The notes beneath the pieces are model-generated. The model saw only the letters and a program-made list of their open reading frames with translations. It did no database searches and was not told the DNA's origin. Below, in pieces: positions 56,039 through 64,000 of a stretch of DNA of 64,000 bases; position 1 is the first letter of the stretch, and each line of letters begins with the position of its first letter. Position numbers and translations under genes: made by a program. The stretch lies in the NCBI RefSeq assembly GCF_041428715.1, contig NZ_CP155572.1; one strand, 5' to 3'. This stretch comes from Sporomusa malonica (GTDB taxonomy: Bacteria; Bacillota; Negativicutes; Sporomusales; Sporomusaceae).

Positions 56039-57072
56039 TGACTCAATTAGGCAATGTCTTTGATGATGCACATATCTTTCGGATGACCGATGATACGGGT
56101 ATGTTCCAACACACCCGTTACAATGTTCCTGATTTGGATAAGGGGTATACAACTGACGACAATGCCCGGGCATTAATTATGGCGGTGATGCTTTATGAAA
56201 AGAAACGGCAGTCGAAATACCTTGCATTAGTCTATCATTACTTGGCATTCATCTTGTATGCCCAGAATGAAAGCGGCCATTTCCGGAATTTTATGACCTA
56301 TGGCCGGCAATTCACAGAAACACAAGGATCTGAAGAATGTTTCGGCCGTTGTCTTTGGGCCTTAGGGTATACGTTGGCTTCGACAGTGATGCCCGGTGGG
56401 GTAAAGGATGCATGTACTAGCGCAGTCAGTCGCGCATTGTCACGTATTTCTTCTCTCAAGTGCCTGCGGGGGCAGGCATATGCCCTGATCGGCCTGGGTT
56501 TTATTGATAGGACTGAGAGCAATAGCCTGATCCTCAGGCTCGCTGATTCCATCGCCGTTCGCTTTGAACAGTGTGCAGGGGAGGGCTGGTGCTGGTTTGA
56601 AGACAGCCTCTCGTACGATAATGCCGTACTGCCTTGGGCTATGTTCGTGGCTTCCCGCCAAACAGGGCAGGACAGGTTTCTCTGTATAGCGCGCCAAAGC
56701 ATGATGTTTCTTGATCAAGATGCCTTTCGTGACGGCTTTTTCCGGCCGGTGGGCTGTAGAGGGTGGTGGATACGGGGGGGTGAACCGGCATTATATGATC
56801 AGCAGCCTGTCGAGGCATCCATGTCCACGCTGGCTCATTTGGTTGCTCATAAGGTCACTGGCGATGAAGCCATGCTGGTATTAGCCAGGCGGAGTTTTGC
56901 CTGGTATATGGGGGAGAACTCTTGCCGTGAAAGTCTGATTAACGCTGAAACTGGCGGTTGTTATGATGGTATAATGGCTGATGGTCTGAACCGCAATCAA
57001 GGAGCTGAAAGTATTGTTGGCTATTGTATTGCCAGTCTGGCTTTGGACAATGCAGTTCCCTGCGACTTATGA
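56038..57072 (+). CDS. alpha/alpha-barrel protein associated with the glycosyltransferase
   Basis: 344 residues. A helical-repeat protein whose start (HTRYNVPDLDKGYTTDDNARAL) and repeated W/G-rich helices match proteins often annotated as glycosyltransferase or glycosidase next to GT4/GH130 genes. The TTDDNARAL stretch and WCWFEDSLSYDNAVLPWAM carry acidic residues that could be catalytic, as in (alpha/alpha)6 glycosidases. I cannot assign the reaction. GGTGGGA before the ATG and the 1-nt overlap tie it to the preceding gene. Confidence 0.7.
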   Translation: MTQLGNVFDDAHIFRMTDDTGMFQHTRYNVPDLDKGYTTDDNARALIMAVMLYEKKRQSKYLALVYHYLAFILYAQNESGHFRNFMTYGRQFTETQGSEECFGRCLWALGYTLASTVMPGGVKDACTSAVSRALSRISSLKCLRGQAYALIGLGFIDRTESNSLILRLADSIAVRFEQCAGEGWCWFEDSLSYDNAVLPWAMFVASRQTGQDRFLCIARQSMMFLDQDAFRDGFFRPVGCRGWWIRGGEPALYDQQPVEASMSTLAHLVAHKVTGDEAMLVLARRSFAWYMGENSCRESLINAETGGCYDGIMADGLNRNQGAESIVGYCIASLALDNAVPCDL

Positions 57073-57105
57073 TTTAATCAGTAAAAAAAGGAACGTGATT
57101 ATCTT

Positions 57106-58488
57106 ATGAAAGTAATTATTCTCGCCGGTGGCGGAGGTAGTCGCCTGTTTCCTCTTTCGCGCACACTGTTTCCCAAACAGTTTTTAAAGTTGAATGGCGA
57201 AGAATCGTTGCTTGCCCAGACGATCGCCCGGTTTCTTCCCCTGGTAAAACCCGCTGACATGGTAGTGGTGACTAATCAGGAATATGTTCATCTTGTACGA
57301 ACAGAACTTATCGCCGCCAAGGCTCAGGGAGCCCATATCCTGCTGGAGCCGGTGGCGCGCAATACGGCCCCGGCGGTCGCATTTGCGGCAAAATACTGTC
57401 TGGAGCAACTGGGCTGTGAGCCTGATGAAATACTATATATAACGCCATCTGATCATATTATCCGCCCGATAGAGACATTTACGGCAAACGTTCGTCAGGT
57501 GATCGGGCTGGCGAAGTTGGGCAAGGTTGTGACCCTTGGCATACCGCCGAATCATCCGGAAACCGGTTATGGCTATATTCAAGTAGGCAAGCCTTTTGGT
57601 GGTGGTTTTGCCGTCCAGTCCTTCCGTGAAAAGCCGAATCAACAGACCGCAGAGGCGTACCTTGCTGCTGGCAGCTACTACTGGAATTCGGGTATGTTTG
57701 CATTTACTATACATTGTCTCATGGACGAATTACAGGCATATCAGCCAGCGATTTATGAATTGGCCGAAAGTAGTTTAGCTGAGATGACGGTGAATTTTAC
57801 CCAAATGCCTAACATCTCGCTTGACTACGCGATCGCTGAAAAATCGGAAGAATTGGTGATGCTGCCGATTACGGCGGAGTGGAATGATATCGGTTCATGG
57901 GATGCAATCTATGACGTACTGGATAAGGATGCGGACGGTAATGCCGTAAAAGGCGATTGTATGCCGATTGAATGTTCAAATACGTTGATATTGGGACATA
58001 GCCGTCTTATTGCCGGTATCGGTCTTGAGGATATTCTGGTAGTAGAGACGGACGATGTCATCGTTGTTGCGAAAAAAGGCGAGTCCCAGAAGGTCAAGGA
58101 TCTAGTGGGTGAGCTAAAGGCGAAGGGCCGGGTTGAGGCGGATGAACATACGACAGTTTATCGTCCTTGGGGATTCTATACAGTATTAGGTTCTGGACCA
58201 GGATATAAGATGAAGAAGATTGTCGTTAATTCAGGGGAAATTCTTAGCTTGCAGATGCATTATCACCGTAGTGAGCATTGGATTGTTATTGGCGGTACGG
58301 CAAAGGTAACTATTGGTGATACTGAACAAATGGTGCATGAGAATGAGAGTATTTTCGTGCCACAAACAACCAAGCACCGGCTTGAGAATCCCGGGAAATT
58401 GCCGCTGCAGATTATCGAAGTGCAGAACGGCAGCTATCTGGGTGAGGATGATATCGTCCGTTTTAACGATCGATACGGCAGGTCATGA
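57106..58488 (+). CDS. manC: mannose-1-phosphate guanylyltransferase / mannose-6-phosphate isomerase
   Basis: 460 residues. The N-terminal nucleotidyltransferase (1-~285) shows the pyrophosphorylase signature AGGGGSRLFPLSR and FPKQFLKL, with REKPNQQTAEAYL further on. The C-terminal type II phosphomannose isomerase cupin (~345-455) shows PWGFYTVL, QMHYHRSEHWIVIGGTA and the closing QNGSYLGEDDIVRFNDRYGR. It makes GDP-mannose. As the last gene in the operon it would convert mannose-1-phosphate released by the GH130 enzyme into donor for the GT4 enzyme. Confidence 0.93.
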   Translation: MKVIILAGGGGSRLFPLSRTLFPKQFLKLNGEESLLAQTIARFLPLVKPADMVVVTNQEYVHLVRTELIAAKAQGAHILLEPVARNTAPAVAFAAKYCLEQLGCEPDEILYITPSDHIIRPIETFTANVRQVIGLAKLGKVVTLGIPPNHPETGYGYIQVGKPFGGGFAVQSFREKPNQQTAEAYLAAGSYYWNSGMFAFTIHCLMDELQAYQPAIYELAESSLAEMTVNFTQMPNISLDYAIAEKSEELVMLPITAEWNDIGSWDAIYDVLDKDADGNAVKGDCMPIECSNTLILGHSRLIAGIGLEDILVVETDDVIVVAKKGESQKVKDLVGELKAKGRVEADEHTTVYRPWGFYTVLGSGPGYKMKKIVVNSGEILSLQMHYHRSEHWIVIGGTAKVTIGDTEQMVHENESIFVPQTTKHRLENPGKLPLQIIEVQNGSYLGEDDIVRFNDRYGRS

Positions 58489-58681
58489 TAGTAAGGGGCT
58501 GTGTGAAAATAAAATGGACCTATAGAATGGACACTTAATAGTCCAATGAGTCCTGACGACATTTTGATGACACAGTTAAATTTAATGCCATATTAGCACG
58601 GTTGTACTCAGTAGTATAGGCGAAGGAGGCCTCAACTGCTGAATACGGCATTTTTGAGGCGATTTCTCAACAGAAAAAGCA

Positions 58682-58727
58682 ATAGGCACCTCTTAGGGAT
58701 TAAAACCCTCGAGGTGCCTATATTTTT
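58682..58727. terminator. bidirectional terminator
   Basis: ATAGGCACCTC/GAGGTGCCTAT stem with an inner AGGG/CCCT stem and T tracts on both sides. The stop codon of the minus-strand peptidase remnant lies within it. Confidence 0.85.
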
Positions 58728-60098
58728 GCAACAACTTTATTTATCTGGCTTTCCATTGACTGTTTTGAACAGCGGCCTTTTTCAATATTTTCCAATGCCT
58801 TATCCCCGGCCTTTAGAGCACTGTCGCATTTATTGGCGACAAAATCATTGATCGCGGTTTGCGCTTCCATATCATTGCCGGAATTTTTAAGGCTAATATA
58901 CTGTTGCTCGAAAGCCGGCATATCTATTAATAGTTCTTTTTCATAGGAATCGAATGCAGCGCGAATACCTTCATGGTAAAGTTTATAGTAGCCAAAACTG
59001 CGCATAGCAATACTATGGAAAGCATACGCTGCCTCTGGTGTACTATATCTTGGATCTACCTTAGTAATTCCAACGTAAAAAGGTACATAGGTACTGTTGC
59101 AAGGCTGCATATAGCTATGAAGCATTAATCCTAGCTCATTAGGGACGTCGGGCCTGGATATCATCATTCCGGTAGAACTTGTTGCCCCCCAGCCTAAATC
59201 ATGTTCACAAACCCCACGAATGTACATTGAGGTTTCAATCGTATCTTTCTTTGGCCATTCAGCCATCCACTCCCTATTATACCAGTCAACAACATCGCTG
59301 CTATAAAAGGGAACTTGATGCATATCTATTACTTTACCGCTTGGTAACTTATAAGTATCATAATGGTCGCGTGTAAATGGAATCAAAGTGCCAGCATCTA
59401 TTTGCCCGGTTGCTTTTGCCAATAGCTCCATCGCTCTTTGGTAACGCATTTCCGTATTATACAGTTTTTCGACTGCAGGACGCTTGGCAAAATTATCGTT
59501 ATTATCAGGATATAACTCTAGCGTGCCGTATACGTTGCGGAAGTTTATTCTTTGCGTGCCTTCTTTGACCCATTTCTGTTCAACCGCAAAAGATAATGCC
59601 GTTCCAAGACTGACCATACTTTTCTACCAGATTAGCAACAACATCCACACCTTCACGAGCTGTCTTGGCACGTTCCAGAACTAAGCGCACTGATCCCCAT
59701 GCCGTAACCCCAACGCCCAGCTGTACGGGAACCGGTGAATTTATAAGTTTCCGTCACTTGAGGAATATCAATGTAAGCTGCTTGGTATACCTCATCTGAA
59801 GTATGGCGTGGCTTCTCTTGCAGACCAATTTCCGATAGAGTGGCGGCTGATTGGTCGCGGTTTTTAGAAATTATAGTTCCTTTACCACTTTTGAGAGCAG
59901 AACCTTGGGCCATAAAGGTAGTGCATTCACCTTGAAAACCTGTATGACCGGAACGTTAAACAGAAAAAGAGGCCCTCTTATCTCCTGATTTGAAGTCACC
60001 TTGCTGGCTTTATTTTTATAGGAGGCTTTTGAATAGGCGAGTGCGACCAGAACAGTCAGTCGCATAGTGTTCAGGGGCCCTTCATAATGTCCATTCAT
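58718..60098 (-). pseudogene. C69-family peptidase (dipeptidase), multiply frameshifted
   Basis: Family sequence is spread over three frames. A signal-like N-terminus at 60098-59950 is followed in a second frame by ECTTFMAQGSALKSGKG, with the Cys expected as the mature N-terminal nucleophile, and KNRDQSAATL (around 59913-59680). A third frame has RLVLERAKTAREGVDVV (about 59690-59620), and then the C-terminal ~290 residues (59617-58718). At least three frame changes and probably a deletion after AGRWGYG separate these. An intact member would be an exported N-terminal-nucleophile dipeptidase. This copy is decayed. Confidence 0.8.
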
Positions 60099-60099
60099 T

Positions 60100-60831
60100 T
60101 CAGTGACCGCAAAAACAAACCCTGGGAAAATTAAATAATTTTGCTAGTCCTGCCGCAGTAACACCATAATAAATCACTGGCTTTCCTTGCTGCAGTTCGT
60201 GGTAGGTATCATTGACTAGGACACTTCCTGTAGAGAGAACAATATCTGCCCAGCGTGCGTGCTGGGAATTAAGAGCCGCATCCTCAATGCGAACCCCACA
60301 GCGAATTTGACCGATATTATCTGGATTAAGGTCGGTAACTTTAAGCTCAAAGGCGGCGTTATTTAAAGCTTCAATTAGGGCGGGCTGTAAACCAACGAAA
60401 GCGATTTTAGGACGACCATACTTTTTCTGAATATAAGCAGGCAGTTCCTGGGCGCAAAGGGCTGGCTCTTTATCTTTACAGTGGACTGTTGCTTCAAGCT
60501 GTTGCAAACTGCGCATAATGGCGTTCAAGGTTGCAACGAACACTGCCCGACGGAAATTGGTGTCCAACGGCAGTTGTAGTACATCGCTCAATGTACCTTC
60601 GAAGTGTCCTGGCTGATCGGTAAAGGCTTGCCCGATACCATCGCGCAGGCGTGCTTCCATCATAACTTCCTTTCCGGTAAGGAGAGGGTAATCATCGCGA
60701 TCTGGTTTTCCAATTGCTTCTTCGGGAGTGAGATCGCGTGCAGATACAATCATAACTTTTTCATTATACGCCCAGTTTTGGCTTTCAACTATTTGTGAGA
60801 GCTTTATTTTTGCTTCTTCCAACAGTGTCAT
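60100..60831 (-). CDS. DUF364-family protein (putative heavy-metal chelation domain)
   Basis: 243 residues. The N-terminal ~95 residues match the DUF4213 enolase-like part (GKPDRDDYPLLTGKEVMMEA). The C-terminal Rossmann-like DUF364 domain has KIAFVGLQPALIEAL, a D-L-N-P motif and DIVLSTGSVLVNDT. Such proteins are proposed, not proven, to handle metal ions or metal cofactors, and often lie near molybdenum or nitrogenase-type genes. Context here is NifX/Mrp proteins, which fits. GGAGC stands before the ATG. A terminator follows upstream genes at 60868. Confidence 0.85.
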   Translation of the reverse strand: MTLLEEAKIKLSQIVESQNWAYNEKVMIVSARDLTPEEAIGKPDRDDYPLLTGKEVMMEARLRDGIGQAFTDQPGHFEGTLSDVLQLPLDTNFRRAVFVATLNAIMRSLQQLEATVHCKDKEPALCAQELPAYIQKKYGRPKIAFVGLQPALIEALNNAAFELKVTDLNPDNIGQIRCGVRIEDAALNSQHARWADIVLSTGSVLVNDTYHELQQGKPVIYYGVTAAGLAKLFNFPRVCFCGH

Positions 60832-60867
60832 ACCATGATGCTCCTTATTGATAATAAATTTATAGAT

Positions 60868-60915
60868 AAAGACGCATCCAAGAGGAGATGAATTTTTCTT
60901 GAGATGCGTCTTTAT
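60868..60915 (-). terminator. terminator of the Mrp-NifX cluster
   Basis: AAAGACGCATC/GATGCGTCTTT with a 24-nt loop, just beyond the stop at 60924 on the minus strand. Confidence 0.8.
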
Positions 60916-60923
60916 TAGGTTAC

Positions 60924-62138
60924 TTAGTGACCGCCGCAGCCGTGACCGTGATGGTCGTGCTGTTCGTGGTCGCAGGTGTTTCCTGAATTGACAAGTTTGC
61001 CTTGTAAATATAGATCAACGAGGTTTTCAGGAGCATCACATGGTGCCCCGCATAAGATTTGTACGCCGCGTTCTTGTAAAATCGCCTGCGCTGCTTCGCC
61101 CATTCCGCCGACTAGGATGTCTGTGCATCCTTGATCGGCCACCCAATTTGGAATGACACCAGGGGCGTGGGGCGGCGGTGTCAGGGTCTCTTGTTCGACG
61201 ATTTTGCCGTCATCTACAGTGAGGATGGCGAATTGTTCACAATGGCCAAAATGGGTGCAAAGTTTTCCTTGAACTACGGGAATTGCAATTTTCATAGTTT
61301 TGTCAACACCTTTCTGCTTATTAGGAAGCTGATGAATTAACTGATCAACAATATGCTGCATTTTCTCTTTAGTATGACTGGTTAAAGTGTCTATACTTTG
61401 GCCAGCATCACCAGCGGTGACTACGCCAGGGTCAATGGGCAGTTGTCCCAAGAAGGTAAGGTTATAATCAGCGGCTGTTTTTTTACCACCGCCGCTTTTG
61501 AATATTTCATGCATATTGCCGCAGGTGGGGCAGACAAAGCCACTCATATTTTCGATGATGCCTAAGATTGGCATCTTAACTGTTTGACAAAAATGAATGG
61601 ATTTGCGTACGTCTGCTAAGGCAATTTCTTGTGGGGTTGTTACGATAACAGCCTGGCAACCGGTAACAGTTTGCGCTACTGTCAGTGGCTCGTCACCTGT
61701 TCCCGGGGGGCTGTCGATGATCAAAAAATCGAGTGTTCCCCAGTTAACATCTGATAAGAATTGGCGTATAATGCCAATCTTTACTGGGCCACGCCATATT
61801 AGAGGAGCATCTGGTTGATCCAATAATCCCTGGATTGAGACTACTTTTAAATTTTCATCATATGGGTAGGGCTGGATTTTATTACCGATAGTGTTTAGCC
61901 GAAGGCCAGTAAGCCCTAAAAGCCCGGAAATACTGGGGCCGTGAACATCAACATCCAGTAGGCCAACCTGATAGCCTTGATTGCTTAAAAAGACTGCGAG
62001 ATTGGTGGCAACAGTGCTTTTTCCGACACCACCTTTGCCACTCATGACAACTATCTTGTATTTTACCTGTTGTAAAAAATGGTTGATTATCTGATTTTGC
62101 GCTTCTAACTCATGATCGCTATTTGTGCTACACGACAT
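60924..62138 (-). CDS. Mrp/NBP35-type ATPase fused to a NifX-like domain
   Basis: 404 residues. Residues about 26-275 are the Mrp Fe-S cluster carrier ATPase: deviant P-loop SGKGGVGKS (33-41), LLDVDVHGPS, IIDSPPGTGDE and CPTCG (Fe-S ligands). From ~281 a dinitrogenase Fe-Mo cofactor-type (NifX/NifB-C) domain begins with MKIAIPVVQGKLCTHFGHC. The last ~20 residues are His/Cys/Gly-rich (EQHDHHGHGCGGH), a likely metal-binding tail. It may deliver Fe-S or other metal clusters. It is downstream of a stand-alone NifX-like gene in the same operon. Confidence 0.9.
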   Translation of the reverse strand: MSCSTNSDHELEAQNQIINHFLQQVKYKIVVMSGKGGVGKSTVATNLAVFLSNQGYQVGLLDVDVHGPSISGLLGLTGLRLNTIGNKIQPYPYDENLKVVSIQGLLDQPDAPLIWRGPVKIGIIRQFLSDVNWGTLDFLIIDSPPGTGDEPLTVAQTVTGCQAVIVTTPQEIALADVRKSIHFCQTVKMPILGIIENMSGFVCPTCGNMHEIFKSGGGKKTAADYNLTFLGQLPIDPGVVTAGDAGQSIDTLTSHTKEKMQHIVDQLIHQLPNKQKGVDKTMKIAIPVVQGKLCTHFGHCEQFAILTVDDGKIVEQETLTPPPHAPGVIPNWVADQGCTDILVGGMGEAAQAILQERGVQILCGAPCDAPENLVDLYLQGKLVNSGNTCDHEQHDHHGHGCGGH

Positions 62139-62171
62139 TTAAAACATCTCCTTAAATTACCTTATTGGTGA

Positions 62172-62540
62172 TTATTTGCCATGTCCCATTGCCCCAGGGC
62201 TGTTAATTGAAGACAATTTGCCATCAAGGAAGGCTCTTAGTGCCTCATCTACAGTGCCGTTAAAATCACCGAAGGAATACATAGTGATGTTGGCGGCATC
62301 TAAAAGTTTAAAGGCTTTAGGGCCAACATGACCAGTTATCAGCACACTGGCTTCCGTTTTTTCCAGGGATTGCCCTGCTTGGATGCCAGCTCCGTGGGCA
62401 GCTTCGAGGTTTTGGGTGTTGGACAGAGAAGTCCAAGTGTCACTTTCTTGATCATAAAGGACGAAATAATCGGCTCGGCCAAAACGAGAATCGACTGCTG
62501 CGTTGCGATTCTGGCCGTGTGAAGTAATGGCAATTTTCAT
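62172..62540 (-). CDS. NifX/NifB-type dinitrogenase Fe-Mo cofactor-like protein
   Basis: 122 residues from ATG 62540; the ATG two codons upstream is closer to AGGAAA and is possible. A ribonuclease-H-like NifX fold: IAITSHGQNRNAAVDSRFGRADYF, GHVGPKAFKLL, and the C-terminal YSFGDFNGTVDEALRAFLDGK. Members bind or carry Fe-S or FeMo-co precursors; no nitrogenase genes are seen in the window. It ends 34 nt before the Mrp-NifX fusion gene. Confidence 0.88.
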   Translation of the reverse strand: MKIAITSHGQNRNAAVDSRFGRADYFVLYDQESDTWTSLSNTQNLEAAHGAGIQAGQSLEKTEASVLITGHVGPKAFKLLDAANITMYSFGDFNGTVDEALRAFLDGKLSSINSPGAMGHGK

Positions 62541-62626
62541 ATGCATTTTCCTCGCTTTCTATGGTTAATTTATATAAATAATGTATTTAGTGTGCGTACT
62601 ATTTGGCATGAATGAAAATTAGAAGA

Positions 62627-63544
62627 CTATCGAAATGGATTAAGTTTTCGCTGTAAATAACCAAGCTTACTTTCGGTAACCCGAACGTCTAAGTACTTGG
62701 CTAGGTTATGCCATAGGTTCGTCAGACTGTCTTTCACTTCAACATTTGGAATTTCCAACACGGTTTTACCGGACTGGACAGAGCAGCGAAATGCATCGCT
62801 GTAGGGAACTTGTCCGACGATAGGAAGAGCTTTGCTGTTGCACCAGGCTATTAGGTCTTTGGTATTTTCCGGGTGAAGGGTGCTTTTGTTAATGCATACA
62901 GCAAGAGGTAAGTTAAAATGAGTTACTAAATCAACCAAACGCATCAAATCATGCATGCTGGAGACAGAAGGTTCTACAACAGCCAATACTAAACTAGCAC
63001 CTGATAATGCCGCAATAGCTGGGCAGCCAATGCCTGGCGGACCATCAGTAATAATCAGTGGTAAATGTTTGGCTGTGGCAATTTTTTTCGCTTCTTGTCG
63101 GACTTTACTGACAAGCTTACCTGAGTTTTCAATAGCTAAACCAAGTTCGGCGTGAATCAAGCAGCCAAAACGTGTGTCAGATGAAAACCAGTTCCCAGCT
63201 CGTTTTTCTTGCATGCCAATAGCATGTTCAGGGCAGTTAAAGGCACATACACCACAACCCTCGCAGTTTAACGGCGTGGTAATGACACCGTCGGCAATGG
63301 CTCCGAATCGGCATAAGGCGGTGCATTTGCCGCAGTGAGTGCAGACTGTTTTATTGATCTGTGGTTCAAAACCAGCTTTGAATTCGTGGGTTTCGCGAAT
63401 GACAGCACCGCTAATCAAATGGAAGTTGGCAGCATCCACATCGCAGTCTATCATAATTTTTTTATGTGCTAAAAAGGCGAGCGCGGCACTAATACTGGTT
63501 TTTCCGGTGCCACCTTTGCCGCTGACAATGACCAATTCCTTCAT
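62627..63544 (-). CDS. MinD-superfamily P-loop ATPase with ferredoxin domain
   Basis: 305 residues from ATG 63544, 9 nt behind AGGAG. The deviant Walker A is SGKGGTGKT (8-16), followed by DCDVDAANFHL. A two-cluster ferredoxin insert at about 60-105 carries CTHCGKCTALC and CEGCGVCAFNC. Then come the switch IITDGPPGIGCP and a NKSTL base-recognition motif. Such ATPases cluster with NifX-like proteins and probably mature or insert a metal cofactor. Its ATG overlaps the stop of the preceding gene (TAATG). Confidence 0.9.
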   Translation of the reverse strand: MKELVIVSGKGGTGKTSISAALAFLAHKKIMIDCDVDAANFHLISGAVIRETHEFKAGFEPQINKTVCTHCGKCTALCRFGAIADGVITTPLNCEGCGVCAFNCPEHAIGMQEKRAGNWFSSDTRFGCLIHAELGLAIENSGKLVSKVRQEAKKIATAKHLPLIITDGPPGIGCPAIAALSGASLVLAVVEPSVSSMHDLMRLVDLVTHFNLPLAVCINKSTLHPENTKDLIAWCNSKALPIVGQVPYSDAFRCSVQSGKTVLEIPNVEVKDSLTNLWHNLAKYLDVRVTESKLGYLQRKLNPFR

Positions 63545-64000
63545 TAGATTGCGCTCCTGTCCGGGATAATTTGATGCCAAATCCTAGCGGCAATGTCCTG
63601 AAATTCATTAGGAATGAGTCCTGCAGCATATTGCTTGGCAAAGGAAAGACTGTGAGGAATCTTAGCTAATACAGGGATATGGCGGCTTTGGCATAAGGCT
63701 TCGATGCTATCATCACCAGTGCCTTGGTCACTTTTATTAATCACAACTCCTGTAGGTATATGTAACATTTGTGTAATATTCATGGCTAGTTCTAGGTCGT
63801 GCCTCCCAAAGAGAGTCGGCTCAGTCACTAGTATGCAAAAGTCGCTGTTTTTGACAGCAGTAACCATAGAACAGGAAGTACCGGGTGGACAATCGAGCAA
63901 GACATCACCGTTAAGGTTAGTAGCAACTTGTTTGATTGTTTTAATGAGAGGCACAGCGCTGGGGGCGCCAATCTTGAGAGTACCATTTAATAGGCGAATG
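63544..64000 (-). CDS. MinD-superfamily P-loop ATPase, 5' end outside window
   Basis: The C-terminal ~152 residues of a paralogue of the next gene. The frame is open to the window edge (RLLNGTLKIGAPSAVPLIK...). Seen are DVLLDCPPGTSCSMV (switch/Walker A' partner), TEPTLFGRHDLELAM and INKSDQGT. The ferredoxin insert and P-loop lie beyond 64000. Paired tandem MinD-ferredoxin genes are usual in this cluster type. Confidence 0.9.
   Translation of the reverse strand, partial: IRLLNGTLKIGAPSAVPLIKTIKQVATNLNGDVLLDCPPGTSCSMVTAVKNSDFCILVTEPTLFGRHDLELAMNITQMLHIPTGVVINKSDQGTGDDSIEALCQSRHIPVLAKIPHSLSFAKQYAAGLIPNEFQDIAARIWHQIIPDRSAI

Noticed and set aside
58505..58580. TGGACCTATAGAATGGACACTTAATAGTCC-like stretch as an IS end
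   Set aside because: It is reminiscent of some IS3-type termini, but no transposase remnant or second end is visible within reach.

Overview
The window looks like a chromosomal segment of an endospore-forming member of the Negativicutes, most likely Sporomusaceae. The spore genes point to a spore former: an alpha/beta-type small acid-soluble spore protein, spore photoproduct lyase, a GerMN lipoprotein and a PdaB-like deacetylase. The family-level placement is my inference from the 16S sequence and gene mix and was not tested by any search.

Region 1 (1-11 kb) is an AT-rich, eroded accessory island. It holds an IS3-type transposase tail, the C-terminal part of a large serine recombinase, a Ser/Thr protein kinase with a conflict-system-like N-terminal domain, an HNH-protein remnant, and a three-gene minus-strand locus at 8778-3155. 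I read that locus as an ABC-three-component (ABC-3C) conflict system: an HNH effector with C-terminal domain, a small middle component, and a DUF2326-type ABC/SMC-like ATPase. The ATPase gene is split by a ~3 kb insertion sequence carrying a DDE transposase, an ExeA-like ATPase and a zinc-ribbon protein. Removing the element plus one copy of the 4-bp duplication CACT restores an uninterrupted 542-residue frame. Next comes an unrecognised gene with an HEPN-like R-x4-H motif, lying between two broken copies of the same DUF362 gene start.

Region 2 (11-46 kb) is ordinary core chromosome. It contains a DUF255 thioredoxin-fold protein, ferritin, a CoA-disulfide-reductase-like flavoprotein, splB, motAB, acpS-nnr-ndoAI-ndoA, a ComEC-like metallo-hydrolase with DUF3006, a cell-wall amidase, GerMN, a sigma-54 activator, thiL-tsaE-tsaB-rimI, SASP, tsaD, a histidine kinase/ANTAR regulator pair, groESL under a perfect CIRCE, guaA, two exporters opposite an AraC regulator, and ppdK with its regulatory protein.

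Region 3 (46.4-53.1 kb) is an rRNA operon in the unusual order 16S-5S-23S. It has two sigma-A promoters and is followed by nine tRNA genes (Gln, Lys, Glu, Val, Asp, Phe, Gly, Cys, Leu) and a terminator. The 5' end of a group II intron sits immediately behind that terminator.

Region 4 (53.5-58.5 kb) is a mannose-centred operon: GH130 phosphorylase/hydrolase, GT4 glycosyltransferase, an alpha/alpha-barrel-like protein, and ManC. It starts at a consensus promoter with a perfect inverted repeat at the predicted start of transcription. Region 5 (58.7-64 kb, minus strand) has a decayed C69 peptidase, a DUF364 protein, and a set of Mrp/MinD P-loop ATPases with NifX-like domains; the last gene runs off the window.

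Dispersed repeats also occur. One ~95-bp element is present both upstream of the ComEC-like gene and, in the opposite orientation, inside the rRNA operon. A palindromic ~71-bp element lies upstream of guaA.
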